Positions 26,394-34,844 are shown, numbered from the stretch's first letter. The stretch: 34,844 nt of DNA from Gammaproteobacteria bacterium (GCA_016194665.1 JACQBD010000155.1:1-34844), one strand, 5' to 3'. The notes: generated from the sequence alone by a model not told the origin. Translations and numbers: made by a program.

Positions 26394-28112
26394 GTGCCGG
26401 TGCTTAATCTTTCAATGCCGACGAAACGTGTTTCCGCGTGGATGGCGGAAACCGATCCAAAATACGCGCGCGCGTGGCTCGCGACCTTGCCGTTAGCCGA
26501 TAGCGCCGAATCAGCCCGAGAGATTTACCAGGCTTTATATACCCTGAATCGTCAGGAGCTCGATGCGGCTTGCCGTTTTGAGCTGATGGAACTTTATACT
26601 CGCCCGATTGCCACCGTCACCGCCGCACTGGAGCCATATTTCGCCCGCGCCGCATTACCGCTCACGCCCAAGAAACGACAGCTTGCCGAATTCATACGTC
26701 AGTTGCACATGGAGATGGCGTATGGTTATAAGGGATGTTTGCAGGATTTTGAAAAACAGCGCCTACGTTGGACCAAAAAATCTTTGCGCATTACATCGCT
26801 GGAGCGCGCGCTGCATTATCTCGGCGAGGTGCTGTTGCATTCTTATCAAGTGTACATGCCGTTTCCCACCAGCACCTGGCGCGAAATCCACGCCATTTAT
26901 CGTTACGCCGCGGAACAGAACATGACCGCGGAAGTCATCGACGCGCCGCCGCCGGAAACCGGCAAGACCACCTTAGCGCACGACTACGTAAGAATTTTAT
27001 TGCTTGGATTAAGCAACCCGTATCAATTGCCGCAAAACGAATGCCGCTATGTGCAGCGTTTTTTACAACATTGGGGCGCGAAGGCGGTGTTACGCAATAA
27101 TTTAGAACCGCCGCATCCCGGCGGACATTTCCTGCTCGACCTATCGAGCGACTCTGCGCCGGTTCCATTTCCGCGCGAACCGCGGTTCAAGCCGGAACAA
27201 GATTTGCGTCTATTGGACGCCAGCGAATTGTTGCAGACCGTGCAATTTTTTATCCAACGTTTAAAAAACGGCGACCGCGCGCGTTCGCTTTCGCTCGGCA
27301 TCGATTGTCTTGATTCGGTTTGTCTGGAAATGTTGCAGCGCATGCTGAAGTCGTGGGGGCTGACGCCGCGCCGCCAATACTCGCGTATTCAGCGCAGCGG
27401 CCCGGTATTCTTGTGCGCTGGTTTGTCGGCGATACATTTTTTTTGCAGCGGCCAAAAACCGTTCATGCCGCCGGAAGCCAATCGGCGCGAATTGTCGGAT
27501 GAGAAATTCATCTTGCCGACGCACATCGAGCAAGACATCGCGCGCGAAGCGGATAATCAGGATGAAGAATTTATAGCGCTGGATGAGCCGGTCGAAAAAG
27601 AATCGCCAAGGCCCGCTGTCACCGCGGAATCATACAAAGTCAGCGGTGAAATGATGCATATCGATCGTTGGCAAATTAAGGACACAGCGCCGCGAGGCTT
27701 GCAATTGATTCGCCGCGGCGGTTCGCACACCTACTTGCGTGTCGGCGATGTCGTGGGAGTTCAGCAAATGGACGATGTCGGCCGCTGGGGCGCCGGCGTG
27801 GTGCGTTGGATGAAAAGTCCTGAGACCGACAAACTAGAAATGGGCGTTGAGCTGCTGTCGTCGAATATTCACGCCGCAGCCGTGGCGCTGGCGCGTGGCG
27901 CAACACGCGAATACAAACCGGTGTTGATTCTGCCGGCGATCGAGGCTTTACATCAGCCGGCCACTCTATTAGTGGCGCGCGGTCTGTTTACCACCGGTAA
28001 CGATTTGTGGCTCGCCGAAGAAGCCGCGGACATTCGCATCGTGCGCTTACTGCAACGATTCGAACACACAAGCATGTTTGAATTATTTGTTTTTGCGGAT
28101 GTGCTGACTTAA
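26394..28112 (+). CDS. Large PilZ-domain protein, probable cyclic-di-GMP effector
   Basis: 572 residues from GTG 26394 (GGAG six bases upstream), or 590 from GTG 26340, which also has GGAGG about nine bases upstream. The N-terminal ~400 residues are mostly helical and resemble an uncharacterised family often annotated as cyclic-di-GMP-binding or chaperone-like; no enzymatic motif is seen. The C-terminal region (from HIDRW, about residue 420 onward) reads as PilZ: DTAPRGLQL fits the D/N-x-S/A-x-x-G motif and GVVRWMK with GVELLS fits the later strands. The first PilZ motif is R-x-x-x-K rather than R-x-x-x-R, so ligand binding may be altered. No signal peptide or membrane helix is evident. It is a single gene between fdxA and the suhB remnant. 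Confidence 0.7.
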   Translation: MPVLNLSMPTKRVSAWMAETDPKYARAWLATLPLADSAESAREIYQALYTLNRQELDAACRFELMELYTRPIATVTAALEPYFARAALPLTPKKRQLAEFIRQLHMEMAYGYKGCLQDFEKQRLRWTKKSLRITSLERALHYLGEVLLHSYQVYMPFPTSTWREIHAIYRYAAEQNMTAEVIDAPPPETGKTTLAHDYVRILLLGLSNPYQLPQNECRYVQRFLQHWGAKAVLRNNLEPPHPGGHFLLDLSSDSAPVPFPREPRFKPEQDLRLLDASELLQTVQFFIQRLKNGDRARSLSLGIDCLDSVCLEMLQRMLKSWGLTPRRQYSRIQRSGPVFLCAGLSAIHFFCSGQKPFMPPEANRRELSDEKFILPTHIEQDIAREADNQDEEFIALDEPVEKESPRPAVTAESYKVSGEMMHIDRWQIKDTAPRGLQLIRRGGSHTYLRVGDVVGVQQMDDVGRWGAGVVRWMKSPETDKLEMGVELLSSNIHAAAVALARGATREYKPVLILPAIEALHQPATLLVARGLFTTGNDLWLAEEAADIRIVRLLQRFEHTSMFELFVFADVLT

Positions 28113-28128
28113 TCGAACTGTCTTTAGC

Positions 28129-28236
28129 GCAGTACTTCCGGCGGCAAATGCAGCTAGATACGACGCAAAATTTCGGTGAATATTTTTGGATTGGCGGCAA
28201 CGTTCCAAGGCGTCAAGCTAATTCCCAATCTTTGGT
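28129..28236 (-). pseudogene. Decayed 3' fragment of a suhB-like gene
   Basis: About 58 of 70 bases at 28129-28198 match the 3' end of intact suhB (29147-29216), and about 19 of 26 bases at 28203-28228 match a more upstream suhB stretch near 29308-29335. Translated on the minus strand it reads PWNVAANPKIFTEILRRI, a stop in place of Gln, then LHLPPEVLR and a stop. A single-base deletion lies upstream, and 30 codons are missing inside. In intact suhB the ends of that missing piece fall on a 10-bp direct repeat exactly 90 bp apart. It is not expressed as a working enzyme. Confidence 0.8.
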
Positions 28237-28245
28237 CAACATAGG

Positions 28246-29022
28246 TCAGACAGGATGGATTAGTGGGTATGCCAGAGTATTCCATGTAGCAAGTTGTAGA
28301 GATTTTCTATTATTCTTGTTCGCTGTGGCATCAAAGAGAGTGTAATTAAATTTTTTTAAAATATTTGTTACAGCCTCAGCGTTCTCTGACGACACTTCGC
28401 AAAAAATTACAGGCCTGATTTCCGAGAGAAGCTTTTTGGCTCCATTGAGCACCAGATGTTCTGCGCCCTCGACATCGATTTTTATAAAGCTAGGGGCTGT
28501 ATAATTATCAAGCAGCCAATCTAGACTAACGGTGGGAACAAGGTGGACCTCACGAATACCCCCTGTTTGTGTTGATCCCGTGGAATCACTTAAATGGTTT
28601 GTTGCTCTGCCGCGTTTTGCGACGTTAAATTTTGCAATGCCAACTTGATCTGATATAGCAACAGGAAGAACATCCACATGTAAGCGAATGATATTTTCTT
28701 CCAATTGTGATGATTTGCGCAGAAGACTTACCAGCCATGTATCGGGCTCAATCGCAAGAACTTTGCCAGTAGGCTCGACTAAATTAGCCGCTGCAAAAGT
28801 AAACAGACCGACATTTGCTCCAATATCCCAGACTATATCTCCTTTATTGATATGTTCTTGAGCAACGTTTAATAAGATCGGGTCTACTTCTTCCAAACTG
28901 GATTTCCAGTAAGACAAAGCAGCAGCGGGAGAAACATACAGAGGGCCGTTGTGAAATGCTGAAGGTAATTTTCTTCTGAAAATTATATGTCGACTAACAT
29001 GCTCTAATAATTTTCGGAGCAT
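28246..29022 (-). CDS. FkbM-family SAM-dependent methyltransferase
   Basis: 258 residues, ATG at 29022 with AGGT four bases upstream. The SAM-binding motif is WDIGANVGLF (65-74), followed by IEPD (91-94) and the FkbM hallmark KIDVEGAEHLVLNGA (181-195). Such enzymes O-methylate sugars, often in surface polysaccharides, or other small molecules; the substrate here is unknown. The gene and its 119-bp upstream gap are visibly AT-richer than the flanking suhB and PilZ genes, and codon choice differs (many AAA, ATT, TTA codons), pointing to horizontal acquisition. Its stop lies 10 bp from a suhB pseudogene fragment. No transposase or integrase is seen. Confidence 0.88.
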   Translation of the reverse strand: MLRKLLEHVSRHIIFRRKLPSAFHNGPLYVSPAAALSYWKSSLEEVDPILLNVAQEHINKGDIVWDIGANVGLFTFAAANLVEPTGKVLAIEPDTWLVSLLRKSSQLEENIIRLHVDVLPVAISDQVGIAKFNVAKRGRATNHLSDSTGSTQTGGIREVHLVPTVSLDWLLDNYTAPSFIKIDVEGAEHLVLNGAKKLLSEIRPVIFCEVSSENAEAVTNILKKFNYTLFDATANKNNRKSLQLATWNTLAYPLIHPV

Positions 29023-29141
29023 TTTACCTATGAAATATTTTTATCTTGTTTCATTTAAAAAATCCTAGAAATATAATAAGTTCAATTATGTAAAAAATAA
29101 AGCGTAAATTTTTAGGATTGAAGTGTAATGTTAAATACATT

Positions 29142-29939
29142 CTAACGCAGTAACTCTGGTGGTAAATGCGGCTGGATGCGGCGCAAAATCTCAGCGAATA
29201 TTTTTGGATTGGCGGCGATGATGTTGCCGCTTTCAAGATAATTTTGTTCGCTGGCAAAGTCACTCACCAAACCGCCCGCTTCTTGAACCAGGAGCACGCC
29301 GGCGGCGATGTCCCAGGGCTTCAAACCAATTTCCCAGAAACCTTCGTAACGTCCGCAGGCGACATAAGCCAGGTCGAGCGACGCCGAGCCGGGACGGCGA
29401 ATGCCACTGGTGGTGAGCATGAATTCACGCAGCGTATTTATCCACGGCTCGATATAGTCGTGCGAGCGAAACGGAAAACCGGCGCCTAACAAGGCGTGTT
29501 CCAAATCGGTAATGTGACTGACGCGAATACGCCGATCGTTGAGTTGCGCGCCGTTGCCGCGCGAGGCGGTGAAAAGTTCGTTGCGTGACGGATCGAAAAC
29601 CACGGCTTGTTCCAAGCGGTCTTTGTGCTTGAGCGCGATCGAAACGCCGAAATGCGGGAAACCGTGTAAAAAATTTGTGGTGCCGTCCAGCGGATCGATG
29701 ATCCATACATATTCATCGCCGGCCTGCGCGCCGGATTCTTCACCGAGAAAGCCGTGATTAGGGTAGGCGGCGCGCAATGTGCGGATAATTTCATTTTCCG
29801 CCATGCGGTCGACTTCGCTGACATAATCCTTCAGCCCTTTGCTTTCAACGGTCAAACGCTCGAGGCGATCATGATGACGCATGATAATTTGACCGGCGCT
29901 ACGCGCGGCCTTGATCGCCATGTTCAGCATGGGATGCAT
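29142..29939 (-). CDS. suhB: Inositol-1-monophosphatase SuhB
   Basis: 265 residues, starting MHPMLNMAIKAAR. Mg-dependent phosphatase with the family motifs GEES (metal ligand Glu 67), WIIDPLDGTTNF (Asp 82 and Asp 85) and KPWDIAAG (Asp 210). It hydrolyses inositol monophosphate; in enterobacteria SuhB also joins the rRNA antitermination complex, but whether that applies here cannot be read from this window. Length matches the family. It is divergent from trmJ, a common gammaproteobacterial arrangement. Its 3' end has a decayed copy 1 kb downstream. Confidence 0.95.
   Translation of the reverse strand: MHPMLNMAIKAARSAGQIIMRHHDRLERLTVESKGLKDYVSEVDRMAENEIIRTLRAAYPNHGFLGEESGAQAGDEYVWIIDPLDGTTNFLHGFPHFGVSIALKHKDRLEQAVVFDPSRNELFTASRGNGAQLNDRRIRVSHITDLEHALLGAGFPFRSHDYIEPWINTLREFMLTTSGIRRPGSASLDLAYVACGRYEGFWEIGLKPWDIAAGVLLVQEAGGLVSDFASEQNYLESGNIIAANPKIFAEILRRIQPHLPPELLR
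29211..29310. repeat. 10-bp direct repeat pair inside suhB
   Basis: GGCGGCGATG occurs at 29211-29220 and 29301-29310, exactly 90 bp apart. The suhB remnant at 28129-28236 lacks precisely the 90 bp between the equivalent points, so the repeats probably mediated its deletion. Confidence 0.75.
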
Positions 29940-30058
29940 GGTTTTATCCTAAATAACTAGGTTGAGCGGGGATACGCCGATGTGGGCCGGCATTGTAATC
30001 GGCCGGCGCGCGAGTGCAAAGCAGAAGCTTAGGCGCGAAGCTTGTAGAATCCCTTCTT

Positions 30059-30817
30059 ATGGCGCTTTCGAATATACGCATTGTGTTGGTTCGGCCGACG
30101 CATCCCGGTAACGTCGGCGCCACGGCGCGCGCCATGAAAAACATGTCGCTGCACAACTTATATTTGGTTGCTCCCAAAGATTGCCCTAGCCCCGAGGCGA
30201 CAGACCGCGCTGTCGGTGCTGACGATGTTTTGCACAGCGCGATCATTTGTCCGTCGCTGGACGAAGCCATCAAGGACTGTCATTTGGTGATAGGCACCAG
30301 CGCGCGCCAACGGCGTATCGAGTGGCCGACGCTCGATCCTGCCGGCGGCGCGGCGCGGTTAATAGAAGGTGCACGCCATGGCCCGGTAGCGTTATTATTC
30401 GGCCAGGAAAGAACCGGACTTCTCAATTCCGAGCTGGATCGTTGCCACTTGATGCTTAGTATTCCCGCCGATAAAAACTATTCTTCGCTTAATTTGGCGA
30501 GTGCGGTGCAGATTTTTGCTTATGAAATCTATCAAGCCCATCTCGCTGAAACTGATCGGGACTCGGACGCGGTGTTTGCCGCCCAATCTAATTTAGCCAG
30601 CCACGAAGATTTGCAGGGCTTGTATCGTCATCTGGAACAAGTATTGATGCAGATCGGTTTCCTGGATCCGGAAAACCCACGTTATTTGATGCGTCGATTG
30701 ATGCGTTTGTTTAACCGCTCAGGTCTCGATCAGAATGAATTAAATATCTTGCGCGGTATTCTTACCTCCGTGCAACAACAGTCAAAAATAAATCTTGACA
30801 AGAATAGTCAGGAATAG
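30059..30817 (+). CDS. trmJ: tRNA (cytidine/uridine-32-2'-O)-methyltransferase TrmJ
   Basis: 252 residues from the ATG at 30059 (MALSNIRIVLVRPTHPGN, the usual family start); the frame extends to a GTG at 30014, but those residues are not family-like. SPOUT-class RNA methyltransferase that modifies position 32 of tRNA anticodon loops. Conserved pieces are RPTHPGNVGATARAMKNM (12-29), LLFGQERTGL (112-121) and YSSLNLASAVQI (141-152), which form the SAM-binding knot. A C-terminal helical region of about 80 residues is typical of TrmJ. No clear ribosome site is seen. It is 35 bp upstream of cysE and heads the trmJ-cysE-isc series. Confidence 0.93.
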   Translation: MALSNIRIVLVRPTHPGNVGATARAMKNMSLHNLYLVAPKDCPSPEATDRAVGADDVLHSAIICPSLDEAIKDCHLVIGTSARQRRIEWPTLDPAGGAARLIEGARHGPVALLFGQERTGLLNSELDRCHLMLSIPADKNYSSLNLASAVQIFAYEIYQAHLAETDRDSDAVFAAQSNLASHEDLQGLYRHLEQVLMQIGFLDPENPRYLMRRLMRLFNRSGLDQNELNILRGILTSVQQQSKINLDKNSQE

Positions 30818-30852
30818 GTTAATACAGCATAACAACTAGAAGTTTTACAAAC

Positions 30853-31644
30853 ATGTTCAAAAACTTACGTGATTATCTTAATAGTATTTTTCAGCGTGAT
30901 CCGGCGGCTCGGTCGACACTGGAATTGCTGACAGCTTATCCAGGCATACATGCTTTGGCGTTTCATCGCATCTCGCATCGCCTATGGGGCTGGCGCCTCA
31001 GGCTGCTGGCACGGCTGCTATCGCAGTTGGCGCGCTGGTTAACAGGCATTGAAATTCATCCGGGGGCTAAGATCGGTCGGCGGTTTTTCATCGACCATGG
31101 AATGGGGGTGGTAATAGGGGAAACCGCAGAAATCGGTGATGACTGCACGCTATATCATGGCGTCACCTTGGGTGGTACCACTTGGAATAAGCAAAAGCGT
31201 CATCCAACGCTAGGTAATAACGTGGTGGTCGGCGCAGGCGCTAAAATTCTTGGCCCACTTACTATCGGCAATAACGCGCGCATTGGGTCCAATTCAGTCG
31301 TGGTAAAAGACGTCCCCGAAGGTGCCACAGTTGTTGGTATTCCGGGTCGTATCATCGGTCCTAAAACAGACCCCAAATCCCAACTCAGAGAGGCCATGGC
31401 GAAGAAAATCGGCTTCGATGCCTATGGTCAAAGCACGCAAATGCCGGATCCGGTGGCGCATGCCATCGATTTAATCCTGGATCACCTGCATGTCGCTGAT
31501 CAAAAGATGAAAATATTGTCCCTGGCGCTAGATAAAGCGGGAATAAAAGTAAATTTAGATATGCCGGAACTAGATATGAACAAGCTCGAAGAGACTAAGA
31601 ATTCCATCTATCCGCAAAGAGATAGTCCCAAAGAGAATAGTTGA
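30853..31644 (+). CDS. cysE: Serine O-acetyltransferase
   Basis: 263 residues. Acetylates serine with acetyl-CoA in the first step of cysteine synthesis. It is the short form: an N-terminal helical segment of about 60 residues, then the left-handed hexapeptide beta-helix (about 65-165: [57 protein letters not shown]), then a C-terminal tail with [18 protein letters not shown], typical of copies placed next to iscR. Its context, directly before iscR and iscS, links cysteine supply to sulfur mobilisation, as in the Azotobacter isc cluster. The stop codon lies inside the IscR site. Confidence 0.95.
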   Translation: MFKNLRDYLNSIFQRDPAARSTLELLTAYPGIHALAFHRISHRLWGWRLRLLARLLSQLARWLTGIEIHPGAKIGRRFFIDHGMGVVIGETAEIGDDCTLYHGVTLGGTTWNKQKRHPTLGNNVVVGAGAKILGPLTIGNNARIGSNSVVVKDVPEGATVVGIPGRIIGPKTDPKSQLREAMAKKIGFDAYGQSTQMPDPVAHAIDLILDHLHVADQKMKILSLALDKAGIKVNLDMPELDMNKLEETKNSIYPQRDSPKENS

Positions 31645-31661
31645 CTAAATCCATCAGGTAT
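31637..31661 (+). promoter_or_regulatory. Type 1 IscR binding site
   Basis: A 25-bp element matching 23 of 25 positions of the known type 1 IscR consensus (left half ATAGTTGACT, right half ATCAGGTAT; mismatches only at positions 16 and 17). It overlaps the cysE stop and contains TTGACT, a possible -35 element. It should allow repression of iscR-iscS-iscU-iscA by [2Fe-2S]-IscR. Confidence 0.85.
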
Positions 31662-31702
31662 GTAAACTTACGACGGTACATAAACCGTGTGGGAATATAT
31701 CT

Positions 31703-32158
31703 ATGAAACTGACTACGAAAGGTCGCTATGCCGTGACGGCCATGTTGGATCTGGCTCTGCGTTATGACAAAGGTGCAGTTACGTTAGCTGATATTGCCCG
31801 GCGCCAAGGTATTTCCCTGTCTTACCTCGAGCAGCTTTTTGCCAAACTACGTCGCAGCGGATTGGTCGACAGCGTTCGCGGTCCTGGCGGTGGATACACT
31901 CTGGCTATGGAACCCAACAAAGTTTCAGTTGCGGAAATTATTGTAGCAATCAATGAGAATATCGATGCAACCCGTTGTGGCGGCGAGAAAAACTGTCACG
32001 GCGACGAAGCTTGTCTGACCCATCAATTATGGGAAGATCTGAGTGTTCGTATCCATGAATTTTTACATGGCATCACCTTGGGAGACTTGGTGAATAAGCC
32101 GCATGTACAAGAAGTGGCCTCACGCCAAGAAGGGCGTATGCAGGTTGTGGCTCATTAA
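31703..32158 (+). CDS. iscR: Iron-sulfur cluster regulator IscR
   Basis: 151 residues, Rrf2-family transcription factor. The winged-helix N-terminus is [19 protein letters not shown] with recognition region [14 protein letters not shown], and PGGGYTL forms the wing. The [2Fe-2S] ligands are all present: Cys 92, Cys 98, Cys 104 and His 107, the same numbers as in E. coli. It represses its own operon when the cluster is bound. A matching operator lies 42 bp upstream of the start. It is first in the isc operon, 42 bp before iscS. Confidence 0.97.
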   Translation: MKLTTKGRYAVTAMLDLALRYDKGAVTLADIARRQGISLSYLEQLFAKLRRSGLVDSVRGPGGGYTLAMEPNKVSVAEIIVAINENIDATRCGGEKNCHGDEACLTHQLWEDLSVRIHEFLHGITLGDLVNKPHVQEVASRQEGRMQVVAH

Positions 32159-32200
32159 AGTGAAAGCTTGCTAAAAGTTTTCCAGGCAAACGAAGGACCC

Positions 32201-33415
32201 ATGAAGAAACCGATTTATCTCGATTATTCCGCGACCACGCCGGTCGATCCGCGCGTCGCCGAAAAAATGTGTAAATATCTGACGCTGGACGGGGAATTTG
32301 GTAATCCGGCGTCACGCTCGCATCCCTTCGGCTGGCATGCAGAAGAGGCCGTTGAGGAAGCACGCGCGCATATCGCCGCGTTAATCGGGGCGGACGCAAA
32401 AGAAATAGTTTGGACCTCGGGCGCGACCGAGTCCGATAACCTAGCCATTAAAGGCGTCGCCAATTTTTACGGCAAAAAGGGTAAGCACATTATTACCTGC
32501 AAGACCGAGCACAAAGCCGTGCTCGATACTTGTAGGCAGTTGGAGCGCGAAGGTTTTGAAGTCACTTATCTCGATCCGGCGGCCAATGGCCTGCTCGATC
32601 ACGATAAGCTCAAGCAAGCGATTCGTGCCGATACGATTTTAGTGTCGGTGATGCACGTGAACAACGAAATCGGCGTGATTCAAGATATCGCCGCCATCAG
32701 TAAAATCACCCGCGCACGCGGCGTGCTATTGCATACCGACGCCGCGCAAAGCGCCGGCAAGATTCCGATCGACGTGAATGCGCTGGATGTCGATTTGATG
32801 TCCTTGTCCGCGCACAAAGTATATGGTCCCAAAGGCATCGGCGCTTTGTATGTACGGCGCAAGCCGCGCGTGCGCTTAGAGGCGCAGATGCATGGCGGCG
32901 GTCACGAGCGCGGTATGCGCTCCGGCACTTTACCGACGCATCAATGTGTCGGCATGGGCGAAGCCTTCCGCTTAGCGAAACTGGAAATGGCCGCGGAAAT
33001 TGAACGCATCGGTAAACTGCGTAATCGTTTGCTGAACGCGCTGAAAGACATGCCCGAGGTTTACGTCAACGGCGATCTGGAACATCGTATCGCCGGCAAC
33101 CTTAATATGAGTTTTAATTTTGTCGAAGGCGAATCGCTGATCATGGCGCTTAAAGATATCGCGGTGTCTTCCGGATCGGCATGCACTTCGGCGAGTCTAG
33201 AACCGTCGTATGTATTACGCGCTTTGGGACGCAACGATGAATTGGCGCACAGCTCCATTCGTTTCACCATCGGACGCTTCACGACGCAAGATGAGATTGA
33301 TTACGCCGCAGCGCTGGTAAGAGAAAAAGTAGTCAAGCTGCGCGACCTGTCACCGTTATGGGAGATGCATCAAGAAGGCATCGATCTCAGCAAAGTACAA
33401 TGGGCGGCACATTGA
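32201..33415 (+). CDS. iscS: Cysteine desulfurase IscS
   Basis: 404 residues from the ATG at 32201 ([16 protein letters not shown], the family start, with AAGGA just upstream); the frame also opens 33 bp earlier but that stretch is not family-like. PLP enzyme that takes sulfur from cysteine as a persulfide and passes it to IscU and other acceptors. The PLP lysine is Lys 206 ([10 protein letters not shown]), the catalytic cysteine is Cys 328 ([14 protein letters not shown]), and the cofactor-binding stretch [10 protein letters not shown] is present. Length and residue numbers match E. coli IscS exactly. Confidence 0.97.
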   Translation: MKKPIYLDYSATTPVDPRVAEKMCKYLTLDGEFGNPASRSHPFGWHAEEAVEEARAHIAALIGADAKEIVWTSGATESDNLAIKGVANFYGKKGKHIITCKTEHKAVLDTCRQLEREGFEVTYLDPAANGLLDHDKLKQAIRADTILVSVMHVNNEIGVIQDIAAISKITRARGVLLHTDAAQSAGKIPIDVNALDVDLMSLSAHKVYGPKGIGALYVRRKPRVRLEAQMHGGGHERGMRSGTLPTHQCVGMGEAFRLAKLEMAAEIERIGKLRNRLLNALKDMPEVYVNGDLEHRIAGNLNMSFNFVEGESLIMALKDIAVSSGSACTSASLEPSYVLRALGRNDELAHSSIRFTIGRFTTQDEIDYAAALVREKVVKLRDLSPLWEMHQEGIDLSKVQWAAH

Positions 33416-33454
33416 CCCCCGATTAAAGATTTTATTTTTTTAGGAGGCATCATC

Positions 33455-33862
33455 ATGGCATACAGCGAAAAAGTATTGGATCATTACGAACATCCGCGTA
33501 ACGTCGGTACGTTTGAAAAAAACGATCCGAATGTTGGCACTGGCATGGTCGGCGCGCCGGCTTGCGGCGACGTGATGAAACTGCAAATCAAAGTCAACGA
33601 GCAGGGCATCATCGAAGACGCTAAATTTAAAACCTACGGTTGCGGCAGCGCGATCGCTTCGAGCTCGCTATTGACCGAGTGGGTAAAAGGCAAGACGCTG
33701 GATGAAGCCGGCAAAATTAAAAACACGCATATTGCCGAAGAGCTGGCCTTGCCGCCGGTAAAGATTCATTGCTCGGTGTTGGCCGAAGACGCGATTAAAG
33801 CAGCGATCGCCGATTACCAAGCCAAGACTAAAGATAAAGATTCAAAAGCGAACGCCGCTTAA
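33455..33862 (+). CDS. iscU: Iron-sulfur scaffold protein IscU
   Basis: 135 residues with a strong ribosome site (TAGGAGG). Scaffold on which [2Fe-2S] clusters are built. Ligands are Cys 37 and Asp 39 (GAPACGD), Cys 63 (YGCGSAIASSS) and Cys 106 (KIHCSVLAEDAI). The HscA recognition motif LPPVK is at 99-103. The C-terminal tail is lysine-rich and slightly longer than usual. It is 39 bp after iscS and 15 bp before iscA. Confidence 0.97.
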   Translation: MAYSEKVLDHYEHPRNVGTFEKNDPNVGTGMVGAPACGDVMKLQIKVNEQGIIEDAKFKTYGCGSAIASSSLLTEWVKGKTLDEAGKIKNTHIAEELALPPVKIHCSVLAEDAIKAAIADYQAKTKDKDSKANAA

Positions 33863-33877
33863 GCAGGAGATATCGAT

Positions 33878-34201
33878 ATGGCGATTACCATGACTCAGAA
33901 TGCAGCGGAACGCGTGCGCAAGTTTATTGCGCAACGCGGTAACGGCGCTGGCCTGCGCGTGGGCGTGCGTACTACCGGTTGCTCGGGAAAAGCCTATGTT
34001 ATCGAATACGCCGATCGTATCGAGCCAGACGATCTGGTTTACGAAAGTCACGGCGTAAAAGTGATCGTCGATCCCAAGAGTCTTATTTATCTCGACGGCA
34101 CCGAACTCGATTACACCCGCGAAGGTTTAAAAGAAGGTTTCAAATTTAATAATCCCAACGTTAAGGACAGCTGCGGCTGCGGCGAAAGCTTTAACGTCTA
34201 A
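33878..34201 (+). CDS. iscA: Iron-sulfur carrier protein IscA
   Basis: 107 residues, ATG preceded by AGGAG. A-type carrier that receives clusters and delivers them to apoproteins, especially 4Fe-4S types. The three conserved cysteines are Cys 35 ([10 protein letters not shown]), Cys 99 and Cys 101 (SCGCGESF). Length and order match the family. It lies between iscU and hscB within the operon. Confidence 0.97.
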   Translation: MAITMTQNAAERVRKFIAQRGNGAGLRVGVRTTGCSGKAYVIEYADRIEPDDLVYESHGVKVIVDPKSLIYLDGTELDYTREGLKEGFKFNNPNVKDSCGCGESFNV

Positions 34202-34218
34202 AAACGGAATTCGCCGGC

Positions 34219-34758
34219 ATGCAACAGGCTCCGGGCAAAAATTATTTTGAATTGTTCGGATTGCCGGTAAGCTTCGAGCTCGACGTCAACAATCTGGCCG
34301 CACGTTATCGCGATTTACAGCGCCATGTTCACCCGGATAAATTCGCCAATGCTTCGGATACCGAGCGTCGTTTATCTTTACAAATGGCGGGGCTTATCAA
34401 TGAGGCTTTTCAAACACTCAAAGATCCGGTGCAGCGCGGGCGCTATCTTCTGAGCCTGCGCGGCGTTGATCTTGGCGAAGAAACCGATACCGCCATGGAC
34501 CCCGTTTTTTTAATGCAACAAATGGAATGGCGCGAAAATCTGGACGAAGTCCGTCAGACTAAAAATCCTCATAAACAGTTGGTGCAGCTGGCAAATCAAA
34601 TCGAAAAGCGCATGCAGGAAAGTATCGGTCGATTTCGTTCGGCATTTTCCGCTGAAACGCCGGAAGGGCTGAAACAAGCGCGCAACCTGGTGCGTGAAAT
34701 GCAATTTTTGGGAAAGATGCGGCAAGAAATAGATAGCCTCGAGGAAGAATTGATTTAG
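34219..34758 (+). CDS. hscB: Fe-S cochaperone HscB
   Basis: 179 residues. J-domain cochaperone that delivers IscU to HscA and stimulates its ATPase. The N-terminal J-domain starts NYFELFGLPVSFELD and has the HPD motif at 38-40 (HVHPDKF). The C-terminal three-helix bundle (about 90-179) carries the IscU-binding surface. It is 17 bp after iscA and 68 bp before hscA. Confidence 0.95.
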   Translation: MQQAPGKNYFELFGLPVSFELDVNNLAARYRDLQRHVHPDKFANASDTERRLSLQMAGLINEAFQTLKDPVQRGRYLLSLRGVDLGEETDTAMDPVFLMQQMEWRENLDEVRQTKNPHKQLVQLANQIEKRMQESIGRFRSAFSAETPEGLKQARNLVREMQFLGKMRQEIDSLEEELI

Positions 34759-34826
34759 CATCGGCCTTCGGTTCAACGTCGCGCGGCGTCATTGTAATCA
34801 GCCTCAGTAACCTTATATTAACGATC

Positions 34827-34844
34827 ATGGCACTTTTTCAAATC
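34827..34844 (+). CDS. hscA: Fe-S chaperone HscA (first six codons only)
   Basis: The window ends six codons into a frame that starts MALFQI, matching the usual HscA opening MALLQI. Its position directly after hscB fits the conserved order. Nothing more can be seen. Confidence 0.7.

Noticed and set aside
28148-28345. 65-codon plus-strand frame near the suhB remnant
   Set aside because: It runs antisense over the pseudogene and the 3' end of the FkbM gene and resembles a mirrored suhB shadow.
28246-29141. Insertion sequence or integrase around the FkbM gene
   Set aside because: No transposase, integrase, terminal inverted repeats or clear target duplication could be found in the window.
30014-30058. 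15-codon N-terminal extension of trmJ from a GTG
   Set aside because: The family start MALSNIRIVLV at 30059 fits better.

Overview
The window looks like a gammaproteobacterial chromosome segment. It carries a canonical cysE-iscR-iscS-iscU-iscA-hscB-hscA iron-sulfur cluster with trmJ in front of it, an AddAB-like recombination nuclease pair, a 7Fe FdxA ferredoxin and several cyclic-di-GMP proteins. I cannot place it to genus from the sequence alone. Base composition is moderate throughout, except for one visibly AT-rich gene near 28.2-29.1 kb.

Layout. (1) 1-8180, minus strand: three tandem secreted right-handed beta-helix proteins, read C-B-A from 8180 leftwards. They are built from two beta-helix module types plus Ig-like repeats; A runs off the left edge. 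(2) 8498-9415, plus: a short nucleotide-sugar epimerase. (3) 9422-14626, minus: a DUF3187-type outer-membrane protein, a VTT-rhodanese fusion whose start overlaps the end of a sterol-desaturase/fatty-acid-hydroxylase gene, and a PAS-GGDEF-EAL protein. (4) 14792-19177, plus: ppsA with a terminator, dsbC and a DUF484/GAF-GGDEF diguanylate cyclase. (5) 19180-26150, minus: addA-like, addB-like and fdxA, with a probable small RNA gene on the plus strand between the two add genes. (6) 26394-28112, plus: a large PilZ-domain protein. (7) 28129-29939, minus: a decayed suhB fragment, an AT-rich FkbM methyltransferase gene and intact suhB. (8) 30059-34844, plus: trmJ, cysE and the isc operon, ending in the first six codons of hscA.

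How the genes fit together. The isc operon is complete up to hscA and has a near-consensus type 1 IscR operator overlapping the cysE stop codon, so feedback control by IscR is very likely. The AddB-like protein has the four-cysteine iron-sulfur staple, and its gene overlaps a ferredoxin gene. Two diguanylate cyclase proteins and a PilZ protein form a local cyclic-di-GMP set, and the beta-helix proteins and sugar epimerase suggest surface or exopolysaccharide biology; that link is inference.

The most interesting items are the probable Csr/Rsm-type small RNA at about 22760-22904 (six GGA motifs, promoter, terminator), the shuffled beta-helix cassette, and the FkbM gene lying beside a suhB pseudogene whose internal 90-bp deletion matches a 10-bp direct repeat in intact suhB.
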